A stretch of DNA of 64,000 nt from Streptomyces cathayae (GTDB lineage: Bacteria > Actinomycetota > Actinomycetes > Streptomycetales > Streptomycetaceae), in the NCBI RefSeq assembly GCF_029760955.1, contig NZ_CP121682.1, forward strand, positions 1,488,001 through 1,552,000. Direction: 5' to 3'. Below, in pieces: positions 50,906-59,610 of this stretch. Numbering within the stretch: the stretch's first letter is position 1; each line of letters starts with the position of its first letter. The notes beneath the pieces are model-generated. The model saw only the letters and a list, made by a program, of their open reading frames with translations, was not told the DNA's origin and searched no databases. Made by a program: the position numbers and the translations under genes.

Positions 50906-52168
50906 ATGTCGGCAGTACACGACGCCGGTCCGGAGGCAGCGGAGCGGCACCGGGTGGTCCTGACCGGACTCGGAGTGGTCTCCAGCATCGGGCTGGGGGT
51001 GAAGGAGTTCCTCGGAGGGCTGCGGGAGGGCCGCAGTGGGGCCCGGCCCATCACGGTGTTCGACACCGAGGGGTTCGCCCACGCCAACGGCTGCGAGATC
51101 GTCGAGTTCGAGCCGCTGGACTGGATCCGCACCCTGGAGACGGAACAGCTCGGCAGGGCGGCGCAGTTCTCGGCCGCCGCGGCCCGGATGGCCCTGGAGG
51201 ACGCCGGCCTGGACGCTGCCGACCTTCGCGGCCGGCGGGGTCTGATCTCCATCGGCACCACCGACGGAGAGTCCTACGACCTCGATCAGCTGGTCGAGGC
51301 CGAGCTCAAGGGCGGACCGGAGACGTTCGACCCGATGGCGGCCGGGAGGATTCCCGCCGGACGGCTCTCGATCGCCATCGCCCAGGAGCTCGAGCTGGCC
51401 GACGTCGAAGCCGTCACAGTTCCGACCGCCTGCGCCGCCGGCAACTACGCCATCGGCTACGGCTTCGACGCGGTGCGCTCCGGCGAAGCGGACTACGCGT
51501 TCTGCGGCGGCGCGGACGCCATGTGCCGCAAGACGTTCACCGGCTTCTACCGGCTGGGAACCATCGCGCCGGAGCACTGCCGGCCGTTCGACGCCGACCG
51601 CAAGGGAATTCTGACCGGCGAGGGTGCCGGAGTGCTCGTCCTGGAGCGGCTGGAGTCCGCTCTGGAACGCGGTGCCACCATCTACGCCGAGGTGCTCGGC
51701 TACGGCCTCAACTGCGACGCCCACCACCAGGTGGCGCCCAACCGGGCGAGCGTCGCGCGCTGCATGGAACTCGCCCTGGACAACGCGGGCGTGAAACCGG
51801 CCGAGGTGGACCTGATCTCCGCCCACGGGACGGGGACCAAGGCCAACGACATCACCGAGGCGGGCGCCATCCGCGAGGTGTTCGGCACCCCGCCGCGCAC
51901 CGTCTCCATGAAGTCGATGCTCGGCCACAGCATGGGCGCGGCCAGCGCCCTGGGCGCCATCGGCTGCGCGCTGGCCATCGCCCACCGATTCATCCCGCCG
52001 ACGATCAACCACGTCACCACGGATCCCGAGTGCGACGTCGACTGCGTGCCGAACCAGGCCGTCGAGGCCGACCTCAAGGTCGTCCAGAACAACGGGCTGG
52101 CGTTCGGCGGCAACAACGCGGTGGTTCTCCTCGGCCGGTACGACCGACCCGAGGAGGAAGCATGCTGA
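50906..52168 (+). CDS. Beta-ketoacyl-ACP synthase 1 (complete triad)
   Basis: 420 aa from ATG at 50906 (GGAGGAAGG upstream), preferred to an upstream GTG. VVLTGLGVVSSIGLGVKEFL, active-site Cys176 in TVPTACAAGNYAIGYG, DLISAHGTGTKAND and KSMLGHSMGAAS supply the Cys-His-His triad. FabF-like fold. It catalyses decarboxylative elongation with malonyl-ACP. It overlaps the next ketosynthase gene by 7 nt. Confidence 0.93.
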   Translation: MSAVHDAGPEAAERHRVVLTGLGVVSSIGLGVKEFLGGLREGRSGARPITVFDTEGFAHANGCEIVEFEPLDWIRTLETEQLGRAAQFSAAAARMALEDAGLDAADLRGRRGLISIGTTDGESYDLDQLVEAELKGGPETFDPMAAGRIPAGRLSIAIAQELELADVEAVTVPTACAAGNYAIGYGFDAVRSGEADYAFCGGADAMCRKTFTGFYRLGTIAPEHCRPFDADRKGILTGEGAGVLVLERLESALERGATIYAEVLGYGLNCDAHHQVAPNRASVARCMELALDNAGVKPAEVDLISAHGTGTKANDITEAGAIREVFGTPPRTVSMKSMLGHSMGAASALGAIGCALAIAHRFIPPTINHVTTDPECDVDCVPNQAVEADLKVVQNNGLAFGGNNAVVLLGRYDRPEEEAC

Positions 52169-53307
52169 GCCGTCCGATCACCGGCATGGGCGCCGTGGCC
52201 AGCACCGGAAGAGGGGTGGGAACACTCTTCGAGAACCTGTGCCGGGGAATCACCGGTCGCGCCGAGTTGCGCGGGTTCGACCGCACCCGCTTCCGGGCGC
52301 AGCACGCCTACGAGGTGGACGACCGCCCCGAGGCGGGCACGGACGTGCCCGCCCGCGCCACCGCGCTGCTCATCGACGCGATCGCCCAGGCGGCGGCCGA
52401 CGCGGGCCTGGGCGAAGACCTCTCCGGCATACCGATACTCATCGGGACGGGGCTGCGCGAGCTGCGCTCCCTGGAGCTCTGGTGGCGCGAGGGCACCGAC
52501 CTGGACGACACCGGCCTGCACTTCGGCACCGCGCTGCGTGAGCGGTTCAACGCCGATGTGACGCACACCTTCTCCAACGCCTGCTCCGCCTCCCTGTACG
52601 CGCTGGCGCTCGGCTCGGACCTCCTGGCACAGGAGGGCGACCAGGCCCCCGGCACGGTGATCGTCGCGGGTGTGGACGTGCTCACCGAGAGCATGTACGG
52701 CCTGCTGGAGCGGGTCCACCCGACCCCGCCGGACCGGGTGCGGCCCTTCGACCGTGACCGCACCGGAGTCCTCATGGGCGACGGCGCCGCCGCCGTCGTG
52801 CTCAGCCGGGAAACCGGCGGCAGGCGGGCACACGCCCTGCTCCGCGGCGTCGCCGTCAACTGTGACGCCTTCCATGTCACCGCGCCCTCCCCGGAGGGCA
52901 TCGCGAAGGCGATGCGCACCGCGTACGACATGGCGGGCGTCAAGCCGAAGGACATCGACCTGGTGATGCTGCACGGCACCGGGACCCTGCTCAACGACGA
53001 GGCCGAGGCGACGGCGATGGCCGACGCGCTGGGCGACGCGGCGAGCGGTCCGCTGATGACGGCGATCAAGTCGATGACCGGTCACACCTCCGGCGCGTCC
53101 GGGCTGATGGGCCTGGTCATGGGCGTCACCGCCCTCAACGAGGGACGCGTCCCGCCCACCGTCGGTCTGGAGCGGCCGGTCGAGGAGGCCTCGCAGTTCC
53201 GTTTCGTGACCGGTGAGGCCGCGTCCGCGTCGATGAACGTGGTGCAGCTCAACGCGTTCGGATTCGGCGGCATCAACGCCGTCGCCCTTGTGGAGGCCAC
53301 CCCGTGA
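52162..53307 (+). CDS. Beta-ketoacyl-ACP synthase 2 (complete triad)
   Basis: 381 aa; ATG at 52162 inside the end of the first KS gene. FSNACSASLYALALG holds Cys141; MLHGTGTLLNDEAE and SMTGHTSGASGLMG hold the two His. It is therefore also catalytically competent, though diverged from the first KS. It may elongate at another stage or use another starter. Confidence 0.9.
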   Translation: MLSRPITGMGAVASTGRGVGTLFENLCRGITGRAELRGFDRTRFRAQHAYEVDDRPEAGTDVPARATALLIDAIAQAAADAGLGEDLSGIPILIGTGLRELRSLELWWREGTDLDDTGLHFGTALRERFNADVTHTFSNACSASLYALALGSDLLAQEGDQAPGTVIVAGVDVLTESMYGLLERVHPTPPDRVRPFDRDRTGVLMGDGAAAVVLSRETGGRRAHALLRGVAVNCDAFHVTAPSPEGIAKAMRTAYDMAGVKPKDIDLVMLHGTGTLLNDEAEATAMADALGDAASGPLMTAIKSMTGHTSGASGLMGLVMGVTALNEGRVPPTVGLERPVEEASQFRFVTGEAASASMNVVQLNAFGFGGINAVALVEATP

Positions 53308-54257
53308 GTGTCGTCGTCAGCGGAGTCTCCGTCCTGATCCCCGGGGCCGACAGCGCCAAGGCACTGGCCGCCGGCCCCGAGCCCGGCGCCGGTCCCGTCG
53401 AACCGGCGGCCCTGGTGGGCAGGAAGGGCCTGCGCTACAAGGACCGGGCCACGCAGCTCGGCTACTGCCTGACCGCCGCGGCCCTGGCCGACGCCGGGCT
53501 CCTCGGCGAGGACGGCACGGTGTCCGGCGGCGACGTCGGCGTGGTCGTCAGCTCCAACTACGGGAACCTGGACACCGTCGTCCGGGCCCTGGACACGCTG
53601 CGGGAGGGCACCGTCTCGGCGACCAGCCCGATGGACCTGCCGAACGCGTCCAGCAACGTCATCGCCTCCTCGGCGGCCATCCGCTACGGCCTGCGCGGCC
53701 CGAACCTGATGGTGTGCAACGGCGCGACCTCCGGTCTGGACGCGGTCCACTGGGCCACGACCATGATCACGGCGGGCCGCGTGGACCGGGTCCTCGTCAT
53801 CGGCGTCGAGCCGGACAACGACGTCGTGCGGCGGCTGCTCGGCGGTGGGCACGCCGTCGACGGAGGCGCGGCCGTCGTCCTGGAGAACGCGGAGGCGGCC
53901 CGTGCCCGGGGCGCGAGGGTCCGCGCCGTTCTCGGCCGGTACGTCCGTACGGCCGGTGCCGGGGCGGTCCTGGAGCAGCTGGCCGCCTCCGGTGTGCCGG
54001 CCCCGGCGTGGTGGCACCTTCCTGACACGGCTCCCGAGGAGGTCGACGCCGGCCTGCTGCCCGGGGTCGAGCGGACCACCCTGCCCGGGCACTCCGGTCG
54101 CGCCTCCGGTGCCCTCGGTGTGCTGCAGTGCGCGACGGTCGTCGGCATGTTCGACGAATGCGGCGAGGGGCCGGTGTTCGTGGTCTGCGGCACCGACGCC
54201 GACGACGCCTCGGCCGGACTCGTGCTGCTGGAGCCCCCGGCCCCGGAGACCGTCTGA
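53304..54257 (+). CDS. Ketosynthase-like protein lacking the active-site Cys (chain-length-factor-like)
   Basis: 317 aa from GTG at 53304, overlapping the KS2 stop (GTGA). It has the thiolase-like fold but is shorter than KS enzymes. In GPNLMVCNGATSGLDAVHWA the catalytic Cys position (residue 141) is Ala. The HGTGT motif is absent, while LPGHSGRASGALGV keeps a GHxxxxxG-like segment. As in chain length factors it probably dimerises with one of the neighbouring KS enzymes and shapes the pocket. Confidence 0.85.
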   Translation: MSVVVSGVSVLIPGADSAKALAAGPEPGAGPVEPAALVGRKGLRYKDRATQLGYCLTAAALADAGLLGEDGTVSGGDVGVVVSSNYGNLDTVVRALDTLREGTVSATSPMDLPNASSNVIASSAAIRYGLRGPNLMVCNGATSGLDAVHWATTMITAGRVDRVLVIGVEPDNDVVRRLLGGGHAVDGGAAVVLENAEAARARGARVRAVLGRYVRTAGAGAVLEQLAASGVPAPAWWHLPDTAPEEVDAGLLPGVERTTLPGHSGRASGALGVLQCATVVGMFDECGEGPVFVVCGTDADDASAGLVLLEPPAPETV

Positions 54258-55108
54258 TGTCCACGCCCGAAGAGCTCGGCACCGGGACGGTCCGCCGGCG
54301 CGCCGCCGGAACCGGCGGGCCCCGGCTGCTGCTGGTCCACGGACTGGCGGAGAACGACAGCGTCTGGGACCTCGGCATCGGGCTGCTGCCCCCCGAGTAC
54401 GAGGTGTGGTCGGCCCGGCTGCCCTGGAGCACCGAGGGGGTGCAGGACTGGGGCACCGACGGTGATCTCGTCGGTCCCCTGGCCCGGGTGCTGGCCGCGG
54501 TGCCCGGCGGCCCCGAGATCGTGGTGGCGCACTCCATGTCGGCGGACGTCCTGCTGGACCTCGTCGACCGGGAGAGCCGCCGGGGCGGGGACGCCCTCAC
54601 CCGGTTCGGGATCCGCGGCCTGGTGCTGGTCTCGCCGTTCTACCGGCGCACCGCCGAGGAGTTCGACTGGGACACCATCAGCCACTACCTCAACGACTTC
54701 CACCTGATCATGGAGGAGGGCCTGCGGGTCCACTCCGGTGACCGGCTTCCCGCCTCCCTGCGGACGGCCATGGGGGAGCGGGTGCGGGACCGGGTGGGTC
54801 CGTACGGCTGGCTGCGCTTCTTCGAGCTCTACCTGCGTACTCCGCAGCTCCAGACGGGCCGGGTCACCGTGCCCTGTCTGGTGCTGGGGGGCGAGAAGGA
54901 CTTCGCGGCGCCGCCCGGCGAGAGCGTGGCGCTGGCCGCGGCGCTGCCGGACGCGCGAGTGCTCGTCCTCCCCGGCTGCGGGCACTTCCCGATGATCGAG
55001 GAAGCGGAACGGTTCGCCTCCGAGACCGTCACTTTCGTCAACTCCCTTGGGACCGGCGCTCCGCAGCGTGGGCCCGTCCCCGACACAGCTCTGGAGCACC
55101 ATCGATGA
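54257..55108 (+). CDS. Alpha/beta hydrolase of the PKS operon
   Basis: 283 aa; ATG overlaps the upstream TGA by one base. LLLVHGLAENDSVWDLGIGL (oxyanion region), EIVVAHSMSADVLLDL (nucleophile Ser in AHSMS, where the usual second Gly is Ser/Ala-type), VPCLVLGGEKDFAAPP (Asp) and LPGCGHFPMIEEAERF (His). It may release or edit acyl chains; the elbow is unusual for a thioesterase. Confidence 0.85.
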   Translation: MSTPEELGTGTVRRRAAGTGGPRLLLVHGLAENDSVWDLGIGLLPPEYEVWSARLPWSTEGVQDWGTDGDLVGPLARVLAAVPGGPEIVVAHSMSADVLLDLVDRESRRGGDALTRFGIRGLVLVSPFYRRTAEEFDWDTISHYLNDFHLIMEEGLRVHSGDRLPASLRTAMGERVRDRVGPYGWLRFFELYLRTPQLQTGRVTVPCLVLGGEKDFAAPPGESVALAAALPDARVLVLPGCGHFPMIEEAERFASETVTFVNSLGTGAPQRGPVPDTALEHHR

Positions 55109-56076
55109 CCATCGTCACGGAGCCCGCCGTCAAGGCGCTCCTCGCCGAGACGACCTCCGTCCAGGTCCGCCCCCGCTACGAGGGCTCCAACATCTGCACC
55201 TGGATCGGTTTCAAGCACGTGAACTACATGGTCGAGGAAGCGGTCCTCGACCACTTCCGGCAGACCGCTCTTCCGGCCCGCGGCCTGTACGAGGAGCACG
55301 GCCTCGGCCTCGACATCGTCGGGATCGACACCCGTATCCTGCACGCCTTCCACATGGACGACGTCGCCACCGCTGAGGTCGTCCCGTTCACCAAGGACGC
55401 GGACGGCACGCTGGGCTTCAAGGTGACCGTGCACGTGGAGCGCGGCGGGGAGATCCTCAAGGCTGTCACCTCCAAGGTGCGCGTGTCCCTGCGGATCGAC
55501 ACCTACCTCGACTCCGCCGGCGCGGTGCCCGAGGAGCTCGCCCGTTTCGCCGTGGACCGGCTCGGAGCCGACCTGGAGCCGGCGCCGCTCACCCCGTTCA
55601 CCTCCGAGGAGACGATCCTGGAGGAGCTGCTGGAGGGCAAGAACGCCTACGGCTGGAAGTGGAACATCCCGTACCCGTACTGCCACTTCACCGAGCGCCT
55701 CCAGATGTCCGGCTACCTGCGGCTGATGGAGGAGGGCAAGGACCGGTTCGTCGCGGACCGGGGCATCTCCATCAAGACGCTGCTGGACGACCGCCGGTGG
55801 ATCCCCGTCGTGCCGCGGTCCGAGATCCGGATCCTCGACGAGGCGATGATGGAGGAGGACCTCTACACCACCTACGAGGTGGAGGACGTCTTCAAGGACT
55901 TCACCTACACCACCCGGATGAACTGGTACGTCGTCCGCGACGGCGGCCTCCTCAAGACCGCCACGGGCACCATCGTGCACGGCTACGCGGTCATCAGGAA
56001 CCGCCGTGACTGGAGCCTGGAGAACTTCGACCAGCATGTGCTGGACGCGCTCAACGGCACGACACGGCAGCCGTGA
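55105..56076 (+). CDS. Double-hotdog protein (thioesterase/dehydratase-like)
   Basis: 323 aa; ATGA overlap with the hydrolase. Two hotdog-like halves: residues ~25-145 (TWIGFKHVNYMVEEAVLDHF, then GIDTRILHAFHMDDVATAEV) and ~170-315 (FTERLQMSGYLRLMEEGKDR, then DFTYTTRMNWYVVRDGGLLK). The N-terminal helix segment resembles 4HBT thioesterases. It may offload or transfer the polyketide acyl group, or dehydrate it. The family is not certain. Confidence 0.75.
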   Translation: MTIVTEPAVKALLAETTSVQVRPRYEGSNICTWIGFKHVNYMVEEAVLDHFRQTALPARGLYEEHGLGLDIVGIDTRILHAFHMDDVATAEVVPFTKDADGTLGFKVTVHVERGGEILKAVTSKVRVSLRIDTYLDSAGAVPEELARFAVDRLGADLEPAPLTPFTSEETILEELLEGKNAYGWKWNIPYPYCHFTERLQMSGYLRLMEEGKDRFVADRGISIKTLLDDRRWIPVVPRSEIRILDEAMMEEDLYTTYEVEDVFKDFTYTTRMNWYVVRDGGLLKTATGTIVHGYAVIRNRRDWSLENFDQHVLDALNGTTRQP

Positions 56077-56429
56077 GCGACGCCTGGGGAGGGAGCCGCG
56101 GGAAGACGCCGCGGATCCTGCTGATCGAGAGTCACGGGCCGTGCGCCCCGGTGGACGCCGGCCTGCGGCGGGACGCCACGGCGCAGGCCCGGGCCGGGTA
56201 CCCGGTGCTGATGTACCTGGTGGAGGACGGTTGCCTCCTGGCCCGGCCCGGGACCGACGAGGACCTGGACCGCTTCGAGGCGGCGGGCGGCCGACTGGCC
56301 GTCGACCACTTCTCCCTCGTGCAGCGGGGGATCGGGCATCTCCCGCTGCGCCCCCGGGCGACGGTCTCCGACATGGACGAACTGGCCGGCTGGATCACCG
56401 GCCCCGATGTACAGGCGGTGTGGCACTGA
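56073..56429 (+). CDS. DsrE-like small protein 1
   Basis: 118 aa from GTG at 56073 (GTGA overlap). PRILLIESHGPCAPVDAGLR, YPVLMYLVEDGCLLAR, then GGRLAVDHFSLVQRGIGHLP and SDMDELAGWITGPDVQAVWH follow the DsrE/DsrF layout: an early alpha/beta half, a mid strand ending in a small-ligand loop, and a C-terminal helix and strand. One Cys in GPC and another in EDGC could be reactive. First of three adjacent relatives. Confidence 0.7.
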   Translation: MSDAWGGSRGKTPRILLIESHGPCAPVDAGLRRDATAQARAGYPVLMYLVEDGCLLARPGTDEDLDRFEAAGGRLAVDHFSLVQRGIGHLPLRPRATVSDMDELAGWITGPDVQAVWH

Positions 56430-56430
56430 C

Positions 56431-56838
56431 ATGGCGCGCAGCATTCCGCCCACCGACGTACTGATCACCCTCATGGGCTCACCGCACGAGTCGGAGCGCG
56501 TCACCAGCGCGTTGCGCCTGGTGCAGGCGCTGCTGGAACAGGACCGTGCCGTGCAGGTGTGGGCGTGCGGGTACGCCACCCTGCTCACCCAGACCCCGCT
56601 GGGTGAGGACAAGCCGCGCAACCTGGCGAACTGGAACGGGGTGTATCCGTCCACGGCCGCCCTGGTGAAGGACATGCTGGGAACGTTTCCGGGCCGGCTG
56701 TACTGGTACGGCTGCCGGTTCTGCAGCGACGACCGGGGGGCGGCGGACCACCTGCCGCAGGTCGTCATGCGGCCCCCCTCCGGCTACGGCGCCCACGTGG
56801 CCGCGGCCGGCCGCACCCTTCAGGTGGGGGTCCTGTGA
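56431..56838 (+). CDS. DsrE-like small protein 2, with CxxC
   Basis: 135 aa; ATG one base after the previous stop. TDVLITLMGSPHESERVTSA, RLVQALLEQDRAVQVWACGY, then PGRLYWYGCRFCSDDRGAAD, which contains a CxxC pair. That is the only one in the trio and the best candidate for a redox or persulfide-carrying site. Overall it resembles the DsrE alpha/beta fold. Its stop overlaps the third member. Confidence 0.7.
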   Translation: MARSIPPTDVLITLMGSPHESERVTSALRLVQALLEQDRAVQVWACGYATLLTQTPLGEDKPRNLANWNGVYPSTAALVKDMLGTFPGRLYWYGCRFCSDDRGAADHLPQVVMRPPSGYGAHVAAAGRTLQVGVL

Positions 56839-57260
56839 TGGCCGGCGGACGGACCACCGGGGAGGCCGGCACGCAGCGGCGGCGCACCCTGGCCATCGTG
56901 GAGAAGGCCTACCGCGGGGCGCTGGAGAAGCAGTTCTTCGACGCCCTGTACCTGGCGGTGGAGCTGAACCGTCAGCTCGGCGGGCTCGATGTGCTGCTGC
57001 GCGGACGCGCCGTCACCTACGGCGTGCGCGCCGAGCCGGTACCCGCGCTGCGGATCGGCAGCCGCACCCTGGACACCCTCACCGACCCCCGGCGGGACCT
57101 GCGCACCCTCATGGACACCGGGGTCCGGGTCCACGCCGAGGAGTCCGCTCTGGCCGCACACGGTCTGACTCCGGACCGGCTGCTGGACGGGGTGCTGCCC
57201 GTCTCCGACGGGAGCGTGGCCCTGCGCTGGCCGGAGTACCGAATGGTCTGTTACCTGTGA
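56838..57260 (+). CDS. DsrE/DsrF-like small protein 3
   Basis: 140 aa; ATG overlaps the previous stop by one base. RRTLAIVEKAYRGALEKQFF, LGGLDVLLRGRAVTYGVRAE, LMDTGVRVHAEESALAAHGL and LLDGVLPVSDGSVALRWPEY match the DsrE/F order (strand-loop, G-x-AVxxGV-like, GVRVxxEExxxAxxGL). The third relative completes a possible heterotrimer like DsrEFH/TusBCD, which relay sulfur. No Cys at the usual position is evident here apart from a C near the end (MVCYL). Confidence 0.75.
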   Translation: MAGGRTTGEAGTQRRRTLAIVEKAYRGALEKQFFDALYLAVELNRQLGGLDVLLRGRAVTYGVRAEPVPALRIGSRTLDTLTDPRRDLRTLMDTGVRVHAEESALAAHGLTPDRLLDGVLPVSDGSVALRWPEYRMVCYL

Positions 57261-57273
57261 ACCGAAGGGAAGC

Positions 57274-58383
57274 GTGGCGGACATGACCACCACCGCAACG
57301 GGCGCCGGGCGCCCTGTCATCACCGCGTGGTCCGCGGTGTCGCCGTTCGGCATCGGCCGGACCGCGTTCGCCGAGGGAGTGCGCGAGCGGCGCTCCACCG
57401 TCTCCGTGCTCGACGAGGCCGAGCCCGCCGGGCCCCGGGGCGACGCCTGCGTGGTCCCCGGCTTCGAGGTCCGTACGGTACTCGGCAAGAAGGGCACCCG
57501 GTCCATGGACCGGGTCACCGGACTGGCGGTCACCGCCGTCGGGGCACTGCTCGACGACACCGAACGGAGCCGGGCCGTCAGCACCGGCGAGGGCGCCGCA
57601 CTGGCTCTGGGCACCACCACCGGCAGCGCCCAGAGCATGATGGACTTCACGCGGGATTCGCTCACCGGCGAGCAGCCGTTCTTCGTCGACCCGGCACGCT
57701 TCCCCAACACCGTGATGAACTGCGCGGCCGGCCAGAGTGCCATCTGGTACCAGCTGAAGGGTCCCAACACGACCATCGCGGGCGGCCGGGTGGCGGGGCT
57801 GCACGCCCTGAACTACTCCCGCCGGCTGCTGGCCGCGGGTCGCGCACAGACCGTGCTGTGCGGCGCCGCCGAGGAGTACTCCACGGCCCGCGCCTGGCTC
57901 GAGCACCACTGCGGTGACGGCGCGCCGAGTGCGCCGCTCGGCGAGGGCTGTGCCGTACTCCTCGTCGAACCCGCGGCCGGCGAGGACGCCGGGCAGCCGG
58001 TGCTGGCCGAGATCCTGGCCGTCGAACTGGGCGTCGTGCTCCGTGGCGACGTGGCCGGCAGCCTCACGGCCTGCCTGCGCGGCGCACTGCGCCGGTCCGG
58101 CGTCGACCTCACGGAGATCGCCGTCCTCGCCCGCTCCGGGGCCCCCGGGGCGGAGGGCGACGCCGAGGCCGCCGCCGTCGGCGAGGTGCTGGCCGGCGTG
58201 GACGCGGCCGACCTCACCCAGGTCGCGCTGATCGGCGACACCGGCGCCGCCTCCGCCGCCTTCCAGACCGCCGCCCTGCTGGCGCACGCGGAGGACGACC
58301 GGGCCGTGGCCGGGAAGGTGGGTCTCGTCACCTCCGTCGACCGGACCGGGACCGTCGGCTGCGCCCTGTTCCGACTGCGCTGA
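57274..58383 (+). CDS. Ketosynthase-like protein 4 with Arg in place of Cys
   Basis: 369 aa from GTG at 57274 (AAGGGAAGC upstream); an ATG three codons later is an alternative. VITAWSAVSPFGIGRTAFAE at the N-terminus and GPNTTIAGGRVAGLHALNYS: the active-site Cys position is Arg172. No HGTGT, and the GHxxGAxG region is replaced by GDTGAASAAFQTAALL. It is therefore a non-catalytic partner (CLF-like), probably of one of the two active KS proteins. Confidence 0.85.
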   Translation: MADMTTTATGAGRPVITAWSAVSPFGIGRTAFAEGVRERRSTVSVLDEAEPAGPRGDACVVPGFEVRTVLGKKGTRSMDRVTGLAVTAVGALLDDTERSRAVSTGEGAALALGTTTGSAQSMMDFTRDSLTGEQPFFVDPARFPNTVMNCAAGQSAIWYQLKGPNTTIAGGRVAGLHALNYSRRLLAAGRAQTVLCGAAEEYSTARAWLEHHCGDGAPSAPLGEGCAVLLVEPAAGEDAGQPVLAEILAVELGVVLRGDVAGSLTACLRGALRRSGVDLTEIAVLARSGAPGAEGDAEAAAVGEVLAGVDAADLTQVALIGDTGAASAAFQTAALLAHAEDDRAVAGKVGLVTSVDRTGTVGCALFRLR

Positions 58384-58439
58384 CCGTCGTTTGCCCCGCC
58401 GCCGAAACCGAAGAACGAAACGCTGAGAGAGGTACCGCC

Positions 58440-58679
58440 GTGCTGGACAAGGAAGAACTGCGCTCGATCGTCGCGCAGGTGCTGGACGTCGACGCCGCCG
58501 AGATCACCGACGACGCCAAGTTCGTCGACGACCTGGAGGTCGACTCCCTCCTGGCCCTGGAGATCGTGGTCGTCCTGGAGAAGAAGTACGGGGTGAAGCT
58601 GCCGGAGTCCGACCTTCGGCAGATCATCACCCTGCAGAGCGCCTACGACCTGCTGGCCGGAAAGCTGCAGGCCGTCTGA
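58440..58679 (+). CDS. Acyl carrier protein 2
   Basis: 79 aa from GTG at 58440 after GAGAGAGGTACC. KEELRSIVAQVLDVDAAEIT and DDLEVDSLLALEIVVVLEKK carry Ser36 in VDSLL as attachment site. It is diverged from ACP1, so two carriers serve different steps. The stop overlaps the next start. Confidence 0.92.
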   Translation: MLDKEELRSIVAQVLDVDAAEITDDAKFVDDLEVDSLLALEIVVVLEKKYGVKLPESDLRQIITLQSAYDLLAGKLQAV

Positions 58680-59134
58680 TGGACGTCCTCGCCGAGACGC
58701 GTCCGGGCGCCCCGGCCCCCGCCGTCACCCGGTCCGGACCGCGGGCCGCCGGTGTGCTCTCCGGCGCCGTCGAGGCCCTGCCGGCGGAGAAGGCGGGGCG
58801 CACCTCCACCAGGTTCACGGTGTCCGTGGACGAGACGGTGCTCCCCGGCCACTACCCGGGCTTCCCGATCTTCCCCGGTGTGTGTCTTGTCGAGTACGTG
58901 CACCGGAGCGTACTCGCCACGGCACCCGCCGAGGAGCCCGCTCCCGAGCTCGTGGCCGTGGAGAGCACCCGGTTCACCGGGCCCGTGTACCCGGGCGACG
59001 AACTGACCGCGGACATCGACTGGAAGCCGGTGGACGGGGCGTGGCAGTGCCGGGCGAAGATCCGCTCCGGCCGGGGCGACGCCGCGTCGGTGCGTCTGCG
59101 CTACCGCCGTGGCACGGACGGGGCCTCGACGTGA
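58679..59134 (+). CDS. Hotdog dehydratase 1 (FabZ/FabA-like, with catalytic His)
   Basis: 151 aa; ATG overlaps the ACP2 stop by one base. LPGHYPGFPIFPGVCLVEYV aligns with the HxxxxP(I)xPGV dehydratase motif and keeps the His and the following Glu (VEY). STRFTGPVYPGDELTADIDW is the second conserved block. It dehydrates 3-hydroxyacyl-ACP to the trans-2-enoyl form, probably with the next gene product. Confidence 0.85.
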   Translation: MDVLAETRPGAPAPAVTRSGPRAAGVLSGAVEALPAEKAGRTSTRFTVSVDETVLPGHYPGFPIFPGVCLVEYVHRSVLATAPAEEPAPELVAVESTRFTGPVYPGDELTADIDWKPVDGAWQCRAKIRSGRGDAASVRLRYRRGTDGAST

Positions 59135-59610
59135 GCGGACAGGTGGAGATCCGCGGCAGGCTGCCGCACCGCTACCCCATGCTGCTGGTGGACCGGGTCA
59201 CCCATGTCGATCCCGGCCGCGCGCTGACCGCCCTCAAGGCGGTCACCTGCAACGAACCCTGGTACGCGGGCCTGGGCCCGGACACCCCCGAGGAGGGTTT
59301 CGGTTACCCGAAGCCGCTGCTCGTGGAGTCCTGGTGCCAGTCCGCGGGCGTCCTCGCCACGTGGGACGACCCCAACCCCGACGTGCTGGCCGGGCAGGTC
59401 ATGCTCTTCGGCGGCATGACCGGGGTCGAGTTCCACCGCACCGTGCTGCCCGGCGACGTCCTGGAGCACCGCGTGCGGGTCGAACGCAGGGTGGACGACA
59501 CCGTGATGTTCGAGGGCGAGAGCCTGGTGGCCGGCGAGACGGTGATGACCGTCGGCCGGATCGTCATGGCCTTCCGCCCGGCCGAAGTCCTGAGACCCGA
59601 AGCGAGCTGA
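59131..59610 (+). CDS. Hotdog dehydratase 2 (FabZ-like, catalytic His missing)
   Basis: 159 aa from GTG at 59131 (GTGA overlap). LPHRYPMLLVDRVTHVDPGR and KAVTCNEPWYAG are classical FabZ blocks, but the GHFPGxPVMPGV segment is replaced by LGPDTPEEGFGYPKPLLVES with no His. The Glu (VES) and GMTGVEFHRTVLPGD remain. It probably forms a heterodimer with dehydratase 1, as ApeI/ApeP-like pairs do, giving complementary active-site halves. Confidence 0.85.
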   Translation: MSGQVEIRGRLPHRYPMLLVDRVTHVDPGRALTALKAVTCNEPWYAGLGPDTPEEGFGYPKPLLVESWCQSAGVLATWDDPNPDVLAGQVMLFGGMTGVEFHRTVLPGDVLEHRVRVERRVDDTVMFEGESLVAGETVMTVGRIVMAFRPAEVLRPEAS

